Notes: generated from the sequence alone by a model not told the origin. DNA of 64,000 bases from an uncultured Porphyromonas sp. (GCF_900541275.1 NZ_UQJH01000001.1:496001-560000); one strand, 5' to 3'; positions 51,727 to 60,871 are shown, counted from the first letter of the stretch. Made by a program: numbers and translations.

Positions 51727-52395
51727 ATGATAAAGAGAATACTTACAGCCACATCCATCCTCCTGCTCGCATGCAGTTGTTCAAGTGGCAATGCTGACAC
51801 CTTATCTGATAGCTGGAGAGATCAGCAGAGACTGCCTACAGACGTAACCGAGGTATGTGAGCAGACCTTGATCAGCCTGCCCGACACTGACCTTGACGGC
51901 CAACACTATGATGTATGCTATAAGCTGGATGACATCGGTCGGGTGGTGGATGAGATAAGCATTGACACCGATTTTAGTATGTCCTCTAAGACCTACATAT
52001 ATCAGGGCGACAACGTAATGCCTGATAGCTGTGTTGTCGAGGATGGTAATGGCGTGGAGGAGCGTCGTGCGGTCCCGAGAGGGCAACAGATACAGCAGGA
52101 CGCTGATGACTACTCTATAGCGTGGACATATGACGATAAGGGCAGGGTAACGCAGTCCCGCTATACTTATAAGGCGACCGGTAAGGTGACGATGCAGCTC
52201 GACAGCGAGTATAACGACCGAGGGGAGCTGATCCGAGAGACCGACACCTCATACGGAGAGACTACCATCTGGACGTATGTATACAGCTACGCACCTGACG
52301 GGGACTATTGGCTCACCCGCCAAAAGTATGAGAGCCGTCAAGATGGCCCGAGGGAGCTCCGAGAGACCACCACACGCACCCTAAAGCGCAAGTGA
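51727..52395 (+). CDS. Putative lipoprotein with YD-repeat-like strands
   Basis: A 222-aa protein with a lipoprotein signal peptide (MIKRILTATSILLLACSCSS; acylated cysteine probably Cys16 or Cys18). The mature part has repeated strand-turn motifs of the type Y-x-DxxGR-x (YKLDDIGRVVDE, WTYDDKGRVTQSRYTY, SEYNDRGELIRETD), as in YD/RHS-like repeats of secreted Bacteroidetes proteins. Likely outer-membrane anchored. Function unknown. Part of the tRNA islet; an inverted repeat TGCGCAA-TTT-TTGCGCA follows its stop (52397-52413). Confidence 0.7.
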   Translation: MIKRILTATSILLLACSCSSGNADTLSDSWRDQQRLPTDVTEVCEQTLISLPDTDLDGQHYDVCYKLDDIGRVVDEISIDTDFSMSSKTYIYQGDNVMPDSCVVEDGNGVEERRAVPRGQQIQQDADDYSIAWTYDDKGRVTQSRYTYKATGKVTMQLDSEYNDRGELIRETDTSYGETTIWTYVYSYAPDGDYWLTRQKYESRQDGPRELRETTTRTLKRK

Positions 52396-52472
52396 CTGCG
52401 CAATTTTTGCGCAACGGATATGCTGGAAACGTCATAAACACCACCTATTCATCGGTTTATAAGTTGTCTTTT

Positions 52473-52523
52473 CCTGACTCATAACCAGGGAGTCCACGAC
52501 TCTTCAAGCCCGTGTGGGACCAC
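52473..52523 (+). repeat. Partial copy of tRNA-Ile2 (putative att site)
   Basis: 51 nt beginning CCTGACTCATAACCAGGGAG and ending GTGTGGGACCAC, matching the tRNA from the anticodon arm to the 3' end. Differences: T to C in the anticodon stem (weakens it) and ACTC in place of G at the start of the T stem. The D arm and 5' acceptor are absent, so it cannot form a tRNA. Confidence 0.85.
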
Positions 52524-52532
52524 TTTGATCAT

Positions 52533-52574
52533 CCAGAGAGTGCGAAAGGAGCTTCCGCACTCTCTGGCTTTTTT
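52533..52574 (+). terminator. Terminator after the tRNA partial copy
   Basis: CCAGAGAGTGCG (52533-52544) pairs perfectly with CGCACTCTCTGG (52556-52567), then C and six T. It may be the terminator that once followed the tRNA directly. Confidence 0.9.
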
Positions 52575-52586
52575 GGAGGGGCTTAT

Positions 52587-52646
52587 CTAATACCGATATT
52601 AGGTGACACTAATACCGATATTAGAAAAGTCTAATATCGGTATTAG
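52587..52646. repeat. Array E of the 22-bp-period repeat (3 units)
   Basis: Units at 52587-52602 and 52609-52624 (both CTAATACCGATATTAG) and 52631-52646 (CTAATATCGGTATTAG), 22 bp apart. Starts 13 bp after the terminator T run and lies between it and the rnr promoter. Nothing else is seen in the rest of this 390-bp gap. Confidence 0.95.
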
Positions 52647-52749
52647 ATTTCATCCACACAGGCACCAGTCGGAAGGGCACGAGAGGAGCAGCTCAGCCAC
52701 ACCCCCTGAGGGTCGGTCGAGAGGAGGGCAGGAGGTGTGGAAATTTGGG

Positions 52750-52757
52750 TAACTTTG
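52750..52757 (+). promoter_or_regulatory. -7 element upstream of rnr
   Basis: TAACTTTG, 29 bases before the rnr ATG. No good -33 element. Confidence 0.45.
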
Positions 52758-52786
52758 TCGGTCACTAATGATACACAGAAAAATCA

Positions 52787-55093
52787 ATGGGTAAGAAATT
52801 TAAGTCAAGAAAAGAGAAGAGTAGTCAGGCATTTAGGGACTCGTCCTACAAGCCGAGTAAAAAAGAGCGGGGTTTCTCTCGCTACAGGAGGGATGTCATC
52901 GACTACTTCACCAGCCATGCCAATGTCTGTGTATCTGTCGACGAGATCTGCGAGACGGTCGGCGCTGATGATGGATCGGAGAAGCAGATGGTCAGAGAGG
53001 TGCTTGATCAGCTGATGCGCGAGAAGCTCATCCAGGCAGGTGCCGCCAGTGACGAGTTCATTTACCGGACAAAGAATACGAAGCTCGTGGGATCCTTCCG
53101 CCGCAAGGCCGGCAAGGGACACAATTTCTTTTACCCCGAGGATGGGAGCGACCCGATCCGCGTAGCGGAGCGAAACTCCGCCCACGCCTTTGATGGCGAT
53201 AAGGTAATGGTGCAGCTGCTAGCTCTGCGCCCGGGACAGGAGATCGAGGGCGAGGTGATCGAGATACTGGAGCGGGTGGTGACCAATTTTGTCGGCGTCA
53301 TGTCGATCAGCCACGGCTACAACTTCCTTATCACTGACAGCCGTAAGCTGGACAATGACATCCTGATCCCGGATCGCAACCTCAATGGCGCTCAGGATGG
53401 CGAGAAGGTACTGGTCCATGTGCTGGAGTGGCCGGACCATGCCAAGAATCCTGTCGGTGAGGTGATCTCACGCCTCGGTGAGCCGGGGAGCAACGACACC
53501 GAGATGCATGCGATACTCGCAGAGTATGGTCTGCCCTACTCCTATCCGGAAAATCTGGAGCAGTACGCCAATGACCTCGATGAGCAGATGGCATACGATC
53601 CGAAGTACAAGAGAGAGGACTACCGTGACCGACTCACCTTTACATGCGACCCGGAGTCTGCGAAGGACTACGATGACGCACTCTCCTACAAGGACCTCGG
53701 AGACGGCACCTATGAGGTAGGCGTCCACATTGCCGACGTCACCTCTTACGTCACCCCCGGGGACCCGATCGACGAGGAGGCCTCTCAGCGTGCGACCAGC
53801 GTCTACTTGGTCGACCGCACTGTCCCGATGCTGCCGGAGCGACTCTGCAACGACCTCTGCTCCCTCCGCGCAGGTGTGGACAGGCCCGCATTCTCCTGCA
53901 TCTTCCGTATGAATCCCCTCGGCACTGTGCTCGACTACCATGTCGCCCGCACTGTGATCCATAGTGACTACCGATTTAAGTACGAGGAGGTGCTGGAGGT
54001 GATCGATGGTCAGCCCGGTGTGACGCCCGAGATAGAGGAGGCGATCCATAGGCTGGATGAGATGGCCAAGGCTCTGAGGAAGAAGCGCTTCGAGCACGGT
54101 TCGATCGAGTTTGAGCAAGAGGAGCTGGAGTTTGACCTCGACGAGAAGGGTAAGCCTATCGCTGTCCATGTGAAGGAGAATACCGATGCCAATCGCCTGA
54201 TCGAGGACTATATGCTGCTCGCCAATCGCACCGTCGCCAAGCACATTGCTAAGCTGGCCAAGGAGCGGGACGAGAAGGTCCCACCCTTTATCTATCGTGT
54301 GCACGACAGGCCGGACGAGGAGCGGCTGCAGAACTTTGCCGAGTACGTAGGGCGGCTGGGATACAAGTTTGTCTACACCGGTGATGCCCAGTCCATCTCC
54401 GACAACCTCAATAAGCTCCTTGAGGAGATCAAGGGGAAGCCGGAGGAGAATGTGATTCAGATCCTTGCAATCCGCACGATGTCCAAGGCTGTGTACCAGA
54501 CAGAGAATATTGGTCACTTCGGGCTCGGATTTGAGTTTTACACCCACTTCACCAGCCCTATCCGCCGCCACCCTGACATGATGGTCCACCGCCTCCTGTG
54601 GCAGTATATGACCACCGGGAAGAGTGCTGACAGGAGCGACCTCGATGCCATCTGCGAGCACGACTCTGAGATGGAGAAGACGGCTGCCGATGCGGAGCGC
54701 TCCTCTGTTAAGTACAAGCAGATCGAGTATATGCAGGAGCGACTGGGGCAGGAGTTTGAGGGTATGGTCAGTGGTGTCAAGGACTTCGGGATCTTTGTGG
54801 AGATCAAGGAGAATGGCTGCGAGGGACTGGTGCCGATCCGTGACCTCAGCGATGACTTCTACGAGTACGATGACAAGACTATGGCCCTCGTGGGTATCAA
54901 TACCCGCCGTCGCTATGCCCTCGGTGATATGATCAAGATCCGTGTCGCACGAGCCGATCTCCAGAAGAGGTTCCTCGACTTTGAGCTAGCGGATAAGCCG
55001 GCCGGTCAGCCTCAGGATGATCATCGCAGAGGAGGCTATGACTCACACCGCGGTGGCGGTCGTGGCGGTAACCGTTCAGGTCGCAGACACTGA
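52787..55093 (+). CDS. rnr: Ribonuclease R
   Basis: Processive 3'-5' exoribonuclease of the RNase II family, able to degrade structured RNA. In order: a basic N-terminus, a winged-helix segment (about 30-85), cold-shock domains, the RNB catalytic domain with CDPESAKDYDDALSYKDLG (metal-binding aspartates, near residue 285) and HFTSPIRRHPDMMVHRLL, the S1 domain (about 650-740, FEGMVSGVKDFGIFVEIKEN) and a Gly/Arg-rich tail (RRGGYDSHRGGGRGGNRSGR). 768 aa is normal for RNase R. ruvB follows 18 bp downstream. Confidence 0.97.
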   Translation: MGKKFKSRKEKSSQAFRDSSYKPSKKERGFSRYRRDVIDYFTSHANVCVSVDEICETVGADDGSEKQMVREVLDQLMREKLIQAGAASDEFIYRTKNTKLVGSFRRKAGKGHNFFYPEDGSDPIRVAERNSAHAFDGDKVMVQLLALRPGQEIEGEVIEILERVVTNFVGVMSISHGYNFLITDSRKLDNDILIPDRNLNGAQDGEKVLVHVLEWPDHAKNPVGEVISRLGEPGSNDTEMHAILAEYGLPYSYPENLEQYANDLDEQMAYDPKYKREDYRDRLTFTCDPESAKDYDDALSYKDLGDGTYEVGVHIADVTSYVTPGDPIDEEASQRATSVYLVDRTVPMLPERLCNDLCSLRAGVDRPAFSCIFRMNPLGTVLDYHVARTVIHSDYRFKYEEVLEVIDGQPGVTPEIEEAIHRLDEMAKALRKKRFEHGSIEFEQEELEFDLDEKGKPIAVHVKENTDANRLIEDYMLLANRTVAKHIAKLAKERDEKVPPFIYRVHDRPDEERLQNFAEYVGRLGYKFVYTGDAQSISDNLNKLLEEIKGKPEENVIQILAIRTMSKAVYQTENIGHFGLGFEFYTHFTSPIRRHPDMMVHRLLWQYMTTGKSADRSDLDAICEHDSEMEKTAADAERSSVKYKQIEYMQERLGQEFEGMVSGVKDFGIFVEIKENGCEGLVPIRDLSDDFYEYDDKTMALVGINTRRRYALGDMIKIRVARADLQKRFLDFELADKPAGQPQDDHRRGGYDSHRGGGRGGNRSGRRH

Positions 55094-55111
55094 CAGAGGA
55101 GATCGGATGAC

Positions 55112-56218
55112 ATGCGCGACGAGGATCGTAAGATAGAGGGTCTGGAGGACTTCGACATACGTGGTGTCGAGCTCGGGAGTGATCCACTACCCCCCTCTCT
55201 CTCAGAGGATGGGCGAAAGGATCCCGACAAGCTCCTGAGACCGCAGCGCTTCGAGGACTTCACCGGTCAGCCCGATGTGGTGGGCAATCTCAGCGTCTTC
55301 GTCAAGGCAGCGAAGATGCGGGGTGAGACGCTCGACCACGTATTGCTCCACGGTCCACCCGGACTGGGGAAGACCACCCTCTCTCAGATCATTGCCAATG
55401 AGCTCGGTGTGGGGATCAAGGTCACCTCAGGCCCGGTGCTGGATAAGCCGGGAGACCTCGCCGGTGTACTCACCTCGCTTGAGCCGGGAGAGGTGCTCTT
55501 CATTGATGAGATCCATCGCATGCCACCTGTGGTGGAGGAGTACCTCTACTCTGCCATGGAGGACTTCCGGATCGACATCTTGATCGACAAGGGTCCTGGG
55601 GCGAGGAGCATTCGCCTTGACCTCGAGCCCTTTACCCTCATCGGTGCCACCACACGAAGCGGTCTCCTGACCGCTCCGCTGCGGGACCGCTTTGGGATCA
55701 ATATGCACCTCGAGTACTACGATGCGGAGATGCTGCGGGAGATCGTCCTCCGTAGTGCCGGCATCCTGGGGATCGAGTGCGAGGAGCGCGCGGCGACAGA
55801 GATCGCCAATCGCAGTCGCTGCACGCCTCGTGTGGCCAATGCGCTCCTGAGGAGAGTGCGCGACTTCGCTCAGGTCAAGGGGACCGGTAAGGTGACGCAC
55901 GAGGTGGCTTGCTATGCCCTCGAGGCGCTCAATATCGATGAGTACGGACTGGATCAGATCGACCGTAAGATCCTCTTGGCAATCATGGACAAGTTTGAGG
56001 GCGGTCCGGTGGGCGTCGAGACCATCGCCACCTCCATAGGAGAGGATGCCGGCACCGTCGAGGATGTCTACGAGCCCTTCCTGATCAAGGAGGGCTTCCT
56101 CAAGCGGACCCCCAGAGGGCGCGTCGTCACCTCGCTGGCCTACACCCACTTTGGCCGACCCTCTCAGGCGCCGGCTCGGGGACAGATGCTCTGGGATGAG
56201 CAAGATTTCTCACTCTAA
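55112..56218 (+). CDS. ruvB: Holliday junction branch migration helicase RuvB
   Basis: AAA+ motor of the RuvABC complex. 368 aa: LRPQRFEDFTGQPDVVGNL, Walker A HGPPGLGKTTLSQII, Walker B LFIDEIHRM, sensor I/arginine finger GATTRSGLLTAPLRDRFG and a C-terminal winged helix with YEPFLIKEGFLKRTPRGR. The N-terminus is about 25 residues longer than E. coli RuvB. It lies between rnr and a flippase gene; ruvA and ruvC are elsewhere. Confidence 0.97.
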   Translation: MRDEDRKIEGLEDFDIRGVELGSDPLPPSLSEDGRKDPDKLLRPQRFEDFTGQPDVVGNLSVFVKAAKMRGETLDHVLLHGPPGLGKTTLSQIIANELGVGIKVTSGPVLDKPGDLAGVLTSLEPGEVLFIDEIHRMPPVVEEYLYSAMEDFRIDILIDKGPGARSIRLDLEPFTLIGATTRSGLLTAPLRDRFGINMHLEYYDAEMLREIVLRSAGILGIECEERAATEIANRSRCTPRVANALLRRVRDFAQVKGTGKVTHEVACYALEALNIDEYGLDQIDRKILLAIMDKFEGGPVGVETIATSIGEDAGTVEDVYEPFLIKEGFLKRTPRGRVVTSLAYTHFGRPSQAPARGQMLWDEQDFSL

Positions 56219-56224
56219 AGACTT

Positions 56225-57709
56225 ATGGCACAGGGTGGTGGTATGAAGAGTCTGGCCAAGGACACAGTGGTCTATGGCCTTACGAATATCGTCAGCAAGT
56301 TTCTCAATTGGCTTCTGGCACCCCTCTACATCCGGGTGCTGGCAACCTCGGCGGAGTATGGCATAGTGACCAATCTCTACGCCTGGGTCAGTGTGATCTT
56401 AGTGGTGCTGACGCTTGGCCTGGAGACGGGGCTCTTCCGCTTTATCAATACCTCCGATAAGCCGCAGCAGGTCTTCGCCACCTGCCTCAAGGTGCTGTCG
56501 GTCCCGGTGCTGATCTTCCTCCTCATCGGTCTCACCCAGACGCAAGCGATAGCGGACTTCCTGAAGTACCCCCTTCACCCGGAGTACGTGGGGATGTTTG
56601 TCGTCATCGTGGCGCTGGATGCCCTGATGTCACTCCCCTTTGCCTACTTGCGGTATCAGCATAAGCCCTGGCGCTTTGCCTTCTACAAGTTCCTCTTCAT
56701 CGGTCTCAATATCTTCTTCAACCTCTTCTTCCTCATCGTCTGTCCGCGACTCGAGGCAGCGGGGTACGCTCTCCCCGGCTGGCTCTACCGATCCGGCATG
56801 GGGGTTGGCTACATCTTCATCTCCAACCTCCTCGCCTCCGGCATTGAGGCGCTGATGATGCTGCCGCTCTTCCGGTACGGGATCAAGGGCTTTGACCGGG
56901 AGCTCCTGCCCAAGCTGGCACTCTACTGCGGTCCGCTGGTGCTGCTCGGGCTGGCGGGGGATTTCAATAAGATGGCCGGTCAGGTGCTGATCCCCTACCT
57001 CTATGCCGACCACGGTGAGGGGATGACGGCGCTCGGGATCTTTGGCGGAAACCTCAAGATCTCGGTCATCATGGTGATGTTCCTACAGGCCTTCCGCTTC
57101 GCTTACGACCCCTTCGTCTTTAGCAAAATGAAGTCGCGTGACGCCGGTCAGGCCTACACGATGGCGATGACCTACTTCATCCTCTTCGCCTCGGTGATCT
57201 TCGTGGGGGTGATGTACTGGATCGATGTCTTCAAGGTCATCGTCCGCCCTGACTACTACTCCGGGCTGGTGATCGTGCCGTGGATGATGTTCAGCGAGAT
57301 CCTCTTTGGGATATACTACAACCTCTCGGTGTGGTACAAAGTGACCGACCGGACCTACTACGGGGCGCTCTTTGCCGTGATCGGACTGGTCGTCACACTA
57401 ACGATCATCACGCTGGGCGTCCCCCGCTTCGGCTTCATCGCTTGTGCGTGGGCCGCCGTCAGCTGCAATCTCGTCATGCTCCTGCTCTCCTACGTCCTCG
57501 GTCAGCGCCACCATCCGATTGCTTACCGGACACGGTCGGATCTCGGGATCCTGGCGCTGGGAGCGCTCTTCTACTTCGGGGGGATGCAGATCCACCCCGA
57601 GAGTGTGGCACTCACACTTGTACTCCGTACACTCCTCCTGCTGATCTACATCGGTTTTGCGGGCTACCTCTTTACTCCTGTTTTTGCTCAATTACGTCAT
57701 CGTAGATAA
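56225..57709 (+). CDS. Polysaccharide flippase of the MOP superfamily (Wzx-like)
   Basis: A 494-aa polytopic membrane protein with about 12-14 hydrophobic helices. The N-terminus (KDTVVYGLTNIVSKFLNWLLAPLYIRVL, continuing EYGIVTNLYAW) is characteristic of Bacteroidetes oligosaccharide flippases. It probably moves lipid-linked glycan across the inner membrane. No glycosyltransferases are adjacent, so it is not within a polysaccharide locus. The start could be the ATG at 56243 (MKSLAKDT). Its stop shares one base with the next ATG (TAATG). Confidence 0.88.
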   Translation: MAQGGGMKSLAKDTVVYGLTNIVSKFLNWLLAPLYIRVLATSAEYGIVTNLYAWVSVILVVLTLGLETGLFRFINTSDKPQQVFATCLKVLSVPVLIFLLIGLTQTQAIADFLKYPLHPEYVGMFVVIVALDALMSLPFAYLRYQHKPWRFAFYKFLFIGLNIFFNLFFLIVCPRLEAAGYALPGWLYRSGMGVGYIFISNLLASGIEALMMLPLFRYGIKGFDRELLPKLALYCGPLVLLGLAGDFNKMAGQVLIPYLYADHGEGMTALGIFGGNLKISVIMVMFLQAFRFAYDPFVFSKMKSRDAGQAYTMAMTYFILFASVIFVGVMYWIDVFKVIVRPDYYSGLVIVPWMMFSEILFGIYYNLSVWYKVTDRTYYGALFAVIGLVVTLTIITLGVPRFGFIACAWAAVSCNLVMLLLSYVLGQRHHPIAYRTRSDLGILALGALFYFGGMQIHPESVALTLVLRTLLLLIYIGFAGYLFTPVFAQLRHRR

Positions 57710-59148
57710 TGAGTACCCAACCATCCAATTCCACTCCTGAAGAGGCTGAGAAGCAAGAGCCTCAGATAAAGAAAAAAGAAGGTCTCATCGGCTTCCTCAA
57801 GGAGTACTTCGACCTCGGTCTCGATAAGGAAAATGAGCTGAAGACCATCGAGTCCATCGCTGCTGACGTCGACTTTAAGGGTCCCAAGATGTGGATCCTG
57901 ATCTGTGCGATCTTCATTGCCGCACTGGGGCTCAATATGAACTCGACCGCCGTCATCATCGGTGCGATGCTCATCTCCCCGCTTATGGGTCCTATCCTCG
58001 GCTTTGGCCTCGGTCTTGGGATCACAGATTTCGATCTGGTCAAGAGGAGCCTCAAGAACCTCGGTATGATGACCCTCATCGGCATCACCACTGCTACAGT
58101 CTACTTCCTCCTCTCGCCTATGGAGGCTCCCACAGGTGAGTTGCTGGCTCGCACGCAGCCTACATTCTACGACGTGCTGATCGCTTCCTTCGGCGGTCTG
58201 GCAGGTATTACCGCCGGTGCCAGTAGGAATAAAGGGAATGTGATCCCCGGTGTCGCCATCGCCACCGCCCTTATGCCCCCGCTCTGCACTGCAGGATATG
58301 GCATCGCAACGATGAACCTCCACTACTTCATCGGAGCCTTCTACCTCTACATCATCAACGCTGTCTTTATCGGTCTCGCCACCTACATCACTGTCCGCGC
58401 GCTCGACTACCCGCGGGTCACATATGTCGATAAGAAGCGGGGTCGGATGCTCAATCGCGCCGTTGCTGTCATCGTCATCTGCACACTCCTGCCCAGTATT
58501 TACTTGGCAGTACGGATGGTACAGACCTCGGTCAAGGAGCAGGCAGAGCGAGCTTTCATCCGCTCTGAGGTCGCTGGCGATGACCGCTATGTCCTCTCCT
58601 ACGACTCCTACAAGCGTGGCGACTCCACTTTTATAACCGTGAATGTACTCGGCTCTGAGATAACCGAGGAGGAGGAGAAAGTGCTGGATGCGAAGCTCGA
58701 CGGCTATGGTCTCCGCAAGACCGCTTTGATGATCCAGCAAAACTACGACCGGCAAAACGCTCAGCGCCTCCGCTCCTCGATCCTCAGTGACGTATACAAG
58801 GGCGATGGCGGACGCGGAACCGCTGACCTCGTCGCTTACCAGCACTACCAGATCGACTCACTGCAGAGACTGCTCTCCCAGTATGCCATTATCGGAGAGG
58901 AGTCGAAGCGACTTGCCGTCGATATGAAGGCGCTCTTCCCTGAGGTGAGTCAGCTGGAGTTTGGCGACGTGATCACCTACAATCAGGACTCTCTCGAGGT
59001 CATCAGCCCGGATACGACCTTCCTTGTCCGGATCTACACGCCCTCAAGCAAGCTCACCGAGGAGAGAGAGCAAACCATACGTCGCTGGGTGGCCATTCGG
59101 ATCCCCAAGTCGAGGGTAGACATCCTCACTTCAGCCAAGAAGGAGTAG
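57709..59148 (+). CDS. DUF389 family membrane protein
   Basis: A 479-aa protein. A charged N-terminus (about 1-55) is followed by about six transmembrane helices (about 60-265) holding the DUF389 blocks NSTAVIIGAMLISPLMGPIL, ASFGGLAGITAGASRNKGNV and PGVAIATALMPPLCTAGYG. A C-terminal extracytoplasmic region (about 285-479) is rich in charged residues with coiled-coil potential. Function unknown. Translationally coupled to the flippase gene. Confidence 0.9.
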   Translation: MSTQPSNSTPEEAEKQEPQIKKKEGLIGFLKEYFDLGLDKENELKTIESIAADVDFKGPKMWILICAIFIAALGLNMNSTAVIIGAMLISPLMGPILGFGLGLGITDFDLVKRSLKNLGMMTLIGITTATVYFLLSPMEAPTGELLARTQPTFYDVLIASFGGLAGITAGASRNKGNVIPGVAIATALMPPLCTAGYGIATMNLHYFIGAFYLYIINAVFIGLATYITVRALDYPRVTYVDKKRGRMLNRAVAVIVICTLLPSIYLAVRMVQTSVKEQAERAFIRSEVAGDDRYVLSYDSYKRGDSTFITVNVLGSEITEEEEKVLDAKLDGYGLRKTALMIQQNYDRQNAQRLRSSILSDVYKGDGGRGTADLVAYQHYQIDSLQRLLSQYAIIGEESKRLAVDMKALFPEVSQLEFGDVITYNQDSLEVISPDTTFLVRIYTPSSKLTEEREQTIRRWVAIRIPKSRVDILTSAKKE

Positions 59149-59152
59149 TGGT

Positions 59153-60241
59153 ATGAATACCCACGGCAAGCTCTTTCGTCTCACCACCTTTGGAGAGTCG
59201 CATGGTCCCTGTATCGGAGGGGTCATCGACGGCTGCCCTGCCGGTCTCAGAATCGACAGCGATGAGGTGGCGCATCAGCTTGCCCGCAGGCGTGGTGGAG
59301 CCTCCGAGGGATCGACCGCGCGGCGGGAGAGTGACCGGCTCGACTTCGTCTCCGGTCTCTTGGACGGCGTCACTACCGGCACGCCGCTCGCCTTCCTGAT
59401 CCCCAATGAGCAGCACCGGAGCTCCGACTACGACCGACTGAGGGATGTCTTTCGCCCCTCGCATGCGGACTATACCTATACTAAGAGGTACGGCATCCGG
59501 GACTGGCGGGGTGGTGGCAGGGCATCAGCCAGAGAGACAGCAGTCCGCGTGGTGGGCGGGGCAATTGCTCGCCAGATCCTCCGAGAGGAGGTGGGACTGG
59601 AGATTGTTTCCTACACCTCACGGCTGGGAGGCTTGGGGCTACCGGATAGTTATATGGATGAGGTAGACAGCGCCGAGGTGGAGGCTTCCGAATACGGCTG
59701 TCCCGACCCGGCTACAGAGCAGCAGATGGAGGCACTGGTCCGTCAGGCTCGTGCCGACGGTGACTCCCTCGGTGGTGTGGTCTCGACGGTGGTGCGAGGC
59801 ATGCCTGCCGGGTGGGGAGATCCGCTCTACGACAAGCTCTCTGCCGACCTTGCTTCGGCGATGATGAGTATCAATGCCGCCAAGGGCATTGAGATCGGGG
59901 ACGGCTTTGCCCTCGCTGAGATGATGGGGAGAGAGGCTAATGATCCTTTTGTCACTAATGAAAAGGGCGAAATCCGAACCTCCACCAATCACTCGGGAGG
60001 CATCCAGGGCGGCATCTCCAATGGGGAAGTAATCCGATTCCGAACCGCCTTCAAGCCCATCGCCTCCATTGCTCGCCCTCAGTCTACAGTAGACACCGAT
60101 GGTCATCCCACCGATCTCACTATCTCAGGTCGCCACGACTGCTCCGTCTTTCCCCGCGTGCTACCTATCGTTGATGCCATGACGGCACTGGTCCTCGTCG
60201 ATCAGTACATGCTCCTCCGTGGGGCAGGACCCCTGTCGTGA
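59153..60241 (+). CDS. aroC: Chorismate synthase
   Basis: Last enzyme of the shikimate pathway, converting EPSP to chorismate with reduced FMN. 362 aa: LFRLTTFGESHGPCIGGVID, RPSHADYTYTKRYGIRDWRG GGRASARETA and EKGEIRTSTNHSGGIQGGIS are the three family signatures. It starts 4 bp after the DUF389 stop and meets nadD tail to tail, 3 bp apart. Confidence 0.98.
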   Translation: MNTHGKLFRLTTFGESHGPCIGGVIDGCPAGLRIDSDEVAHQLARRRGGASEGSTARRESDRLDFVSGLLDGVTTGTPLAFLIPNEQHRSSDYDRLRDVFRPSHADYTYTKRYGIRDWRGGGRASARETAVRVVGGAIARQILREEVGLEIVSYTSRLGGLGLPDSYMDEVDSAEVEASEYGCPDPATEQQMEALVRQARADGDSLGGVVSTVVRGMPAGWGDPLYDKLSADLASAMMSINAAKGIEIGDGFALAEMMGREANDPFVTNEKGEIRTSTNHSGGIQGGISNGEVIRFRTAFKPIASIARPQSTVDTDGHPTDLTISGRHDCSVFPRVLPIVDAMTALVLVDQYMLLRGAGPLS

Positions 60242-60244
60242 GGC

Positions 60245-60868
60245 TTACTCCTCCGCCCCGTTTCTATGCCCTGAGGTGCGGATCAGCTCCAATAGCTCCT
60301 GGTACAGCGGATCACCGATAGAGGTGGCGAGGAGATAGGGAAGATCCTTTCCCTCCTCGAGACGCTCTCTGATGTCTGTTGAAGAGACCTCGTACGTCGG
60401 CACATCGTCGATCACTCGCGTCCGGACTGGCATCTCAAAGTCCTCCGGCAGATGGTATCCCGGTCGCGGATAGACTAGTATGTCGGTCGTCTGTGTCAGC
60501 TCATCGCTATGGTACCACTTATGGAGCCAGAGCAGGCTATCGAGCCCCATCAGGAGTGTAAAGTGACTGTCCGGGTACTTCTCATGGAGGTACTGCATTG
60601 TCCGGAGGGTATAATTGGGCTGTGGCAGCTCCCACTCATCGAGGCTTAGGCGGATCTTAGGGTGCTCCCGCAGGAGACTCTCCGCCCAGCGCCGCCTGAA
60701 GTCGTCCGGTAGCAGCAGGTTGTCCTCCTTGAAGGGGTTGCTCGGTGTGAGCGAAAACCACAGCTCATCGAAGCGGTCTCGCATCTGCTCGATAATGTAA
60801 TTGGCGAGGCAGAGATGACCGATATGCAGGGGGCTATAGGAGCCTGGGTAGAAGAGTATCTCGCGCAT
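60245..60868 (-). CDS. nadD: Nicotinate-nucleotide adenylyltransferase
   Basis: Adenylates nicotinate mononucleotide in NAD synthesis. 207 aa; nucleotidyltransferase motif FYPGSYSPLHIGHLCLANYI at the N-terminus (SxSPxHxGH) and the C-terminal YEVSSTDIRERLEEG. It begins 3 bp past gmk and is probably co-transcribed with it. Confidence 0.97.
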   Translation of the reverse strand: MREILFYPGSYSPLHIGHLCLANYIIEQMRDRFDELWFSLTPSNPFKEDNLLLPDDFRRRWAESLLREHPKIRLSLDEWELPQPNYTLRTMQYLHEKYPDSHFTLLMGLDSLLWLHKWYHSDELTQTTDILVYPRPGYHLPEDFEMPVRTRVIDDVPTYEVSSTDIRERLEEGKDLPYLLATSIGDPLYQELLELIRTSGHRNGAEE

Positions 60869-60871
60869 CCG

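Larger units (their letters stand above)
51147..52523 (+). mobile_element. Islet flanked by a partial duplication of tRNA-Ile2 (probable remnant of an integrated element)
   Basis: The 3' part of the tRNA gene (51147-51194, 48 nt) recurs at 52473-52523 with one substitution and a 3-nt net insertion. Between them lie a 207-bp and a 669-bp gene without recognised relatives, plus AT-rich non-coding DNA unlike the neighbours. Integration of site-specific elements into the 3' end of tRNA genes restores one tRNA and leaves a partial copy at the far end. No integrase is present, so any element would be a remnant or a passenger. The alternative is decay of a tandem tRNA duplicate. Confidence 0.55.

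Noticed and set aside
51147..52523. Active integrative element
   Set aside because: No integrase, excisionase or replication gene between the repeats; at most a remnant.
53468..54661. Open frame of 397 codons antisense to rnr
   Set aside because: Exactly opposite a well-conserved RNase R; no family, no promoter; long antisense frames are common in GC-rich coding DNA.
57697..58845. Open frame of 382 codons antisense to the DUF389 gene
   Set aside because: Shadow; the DUF389 blocks are clear on the plus strand.
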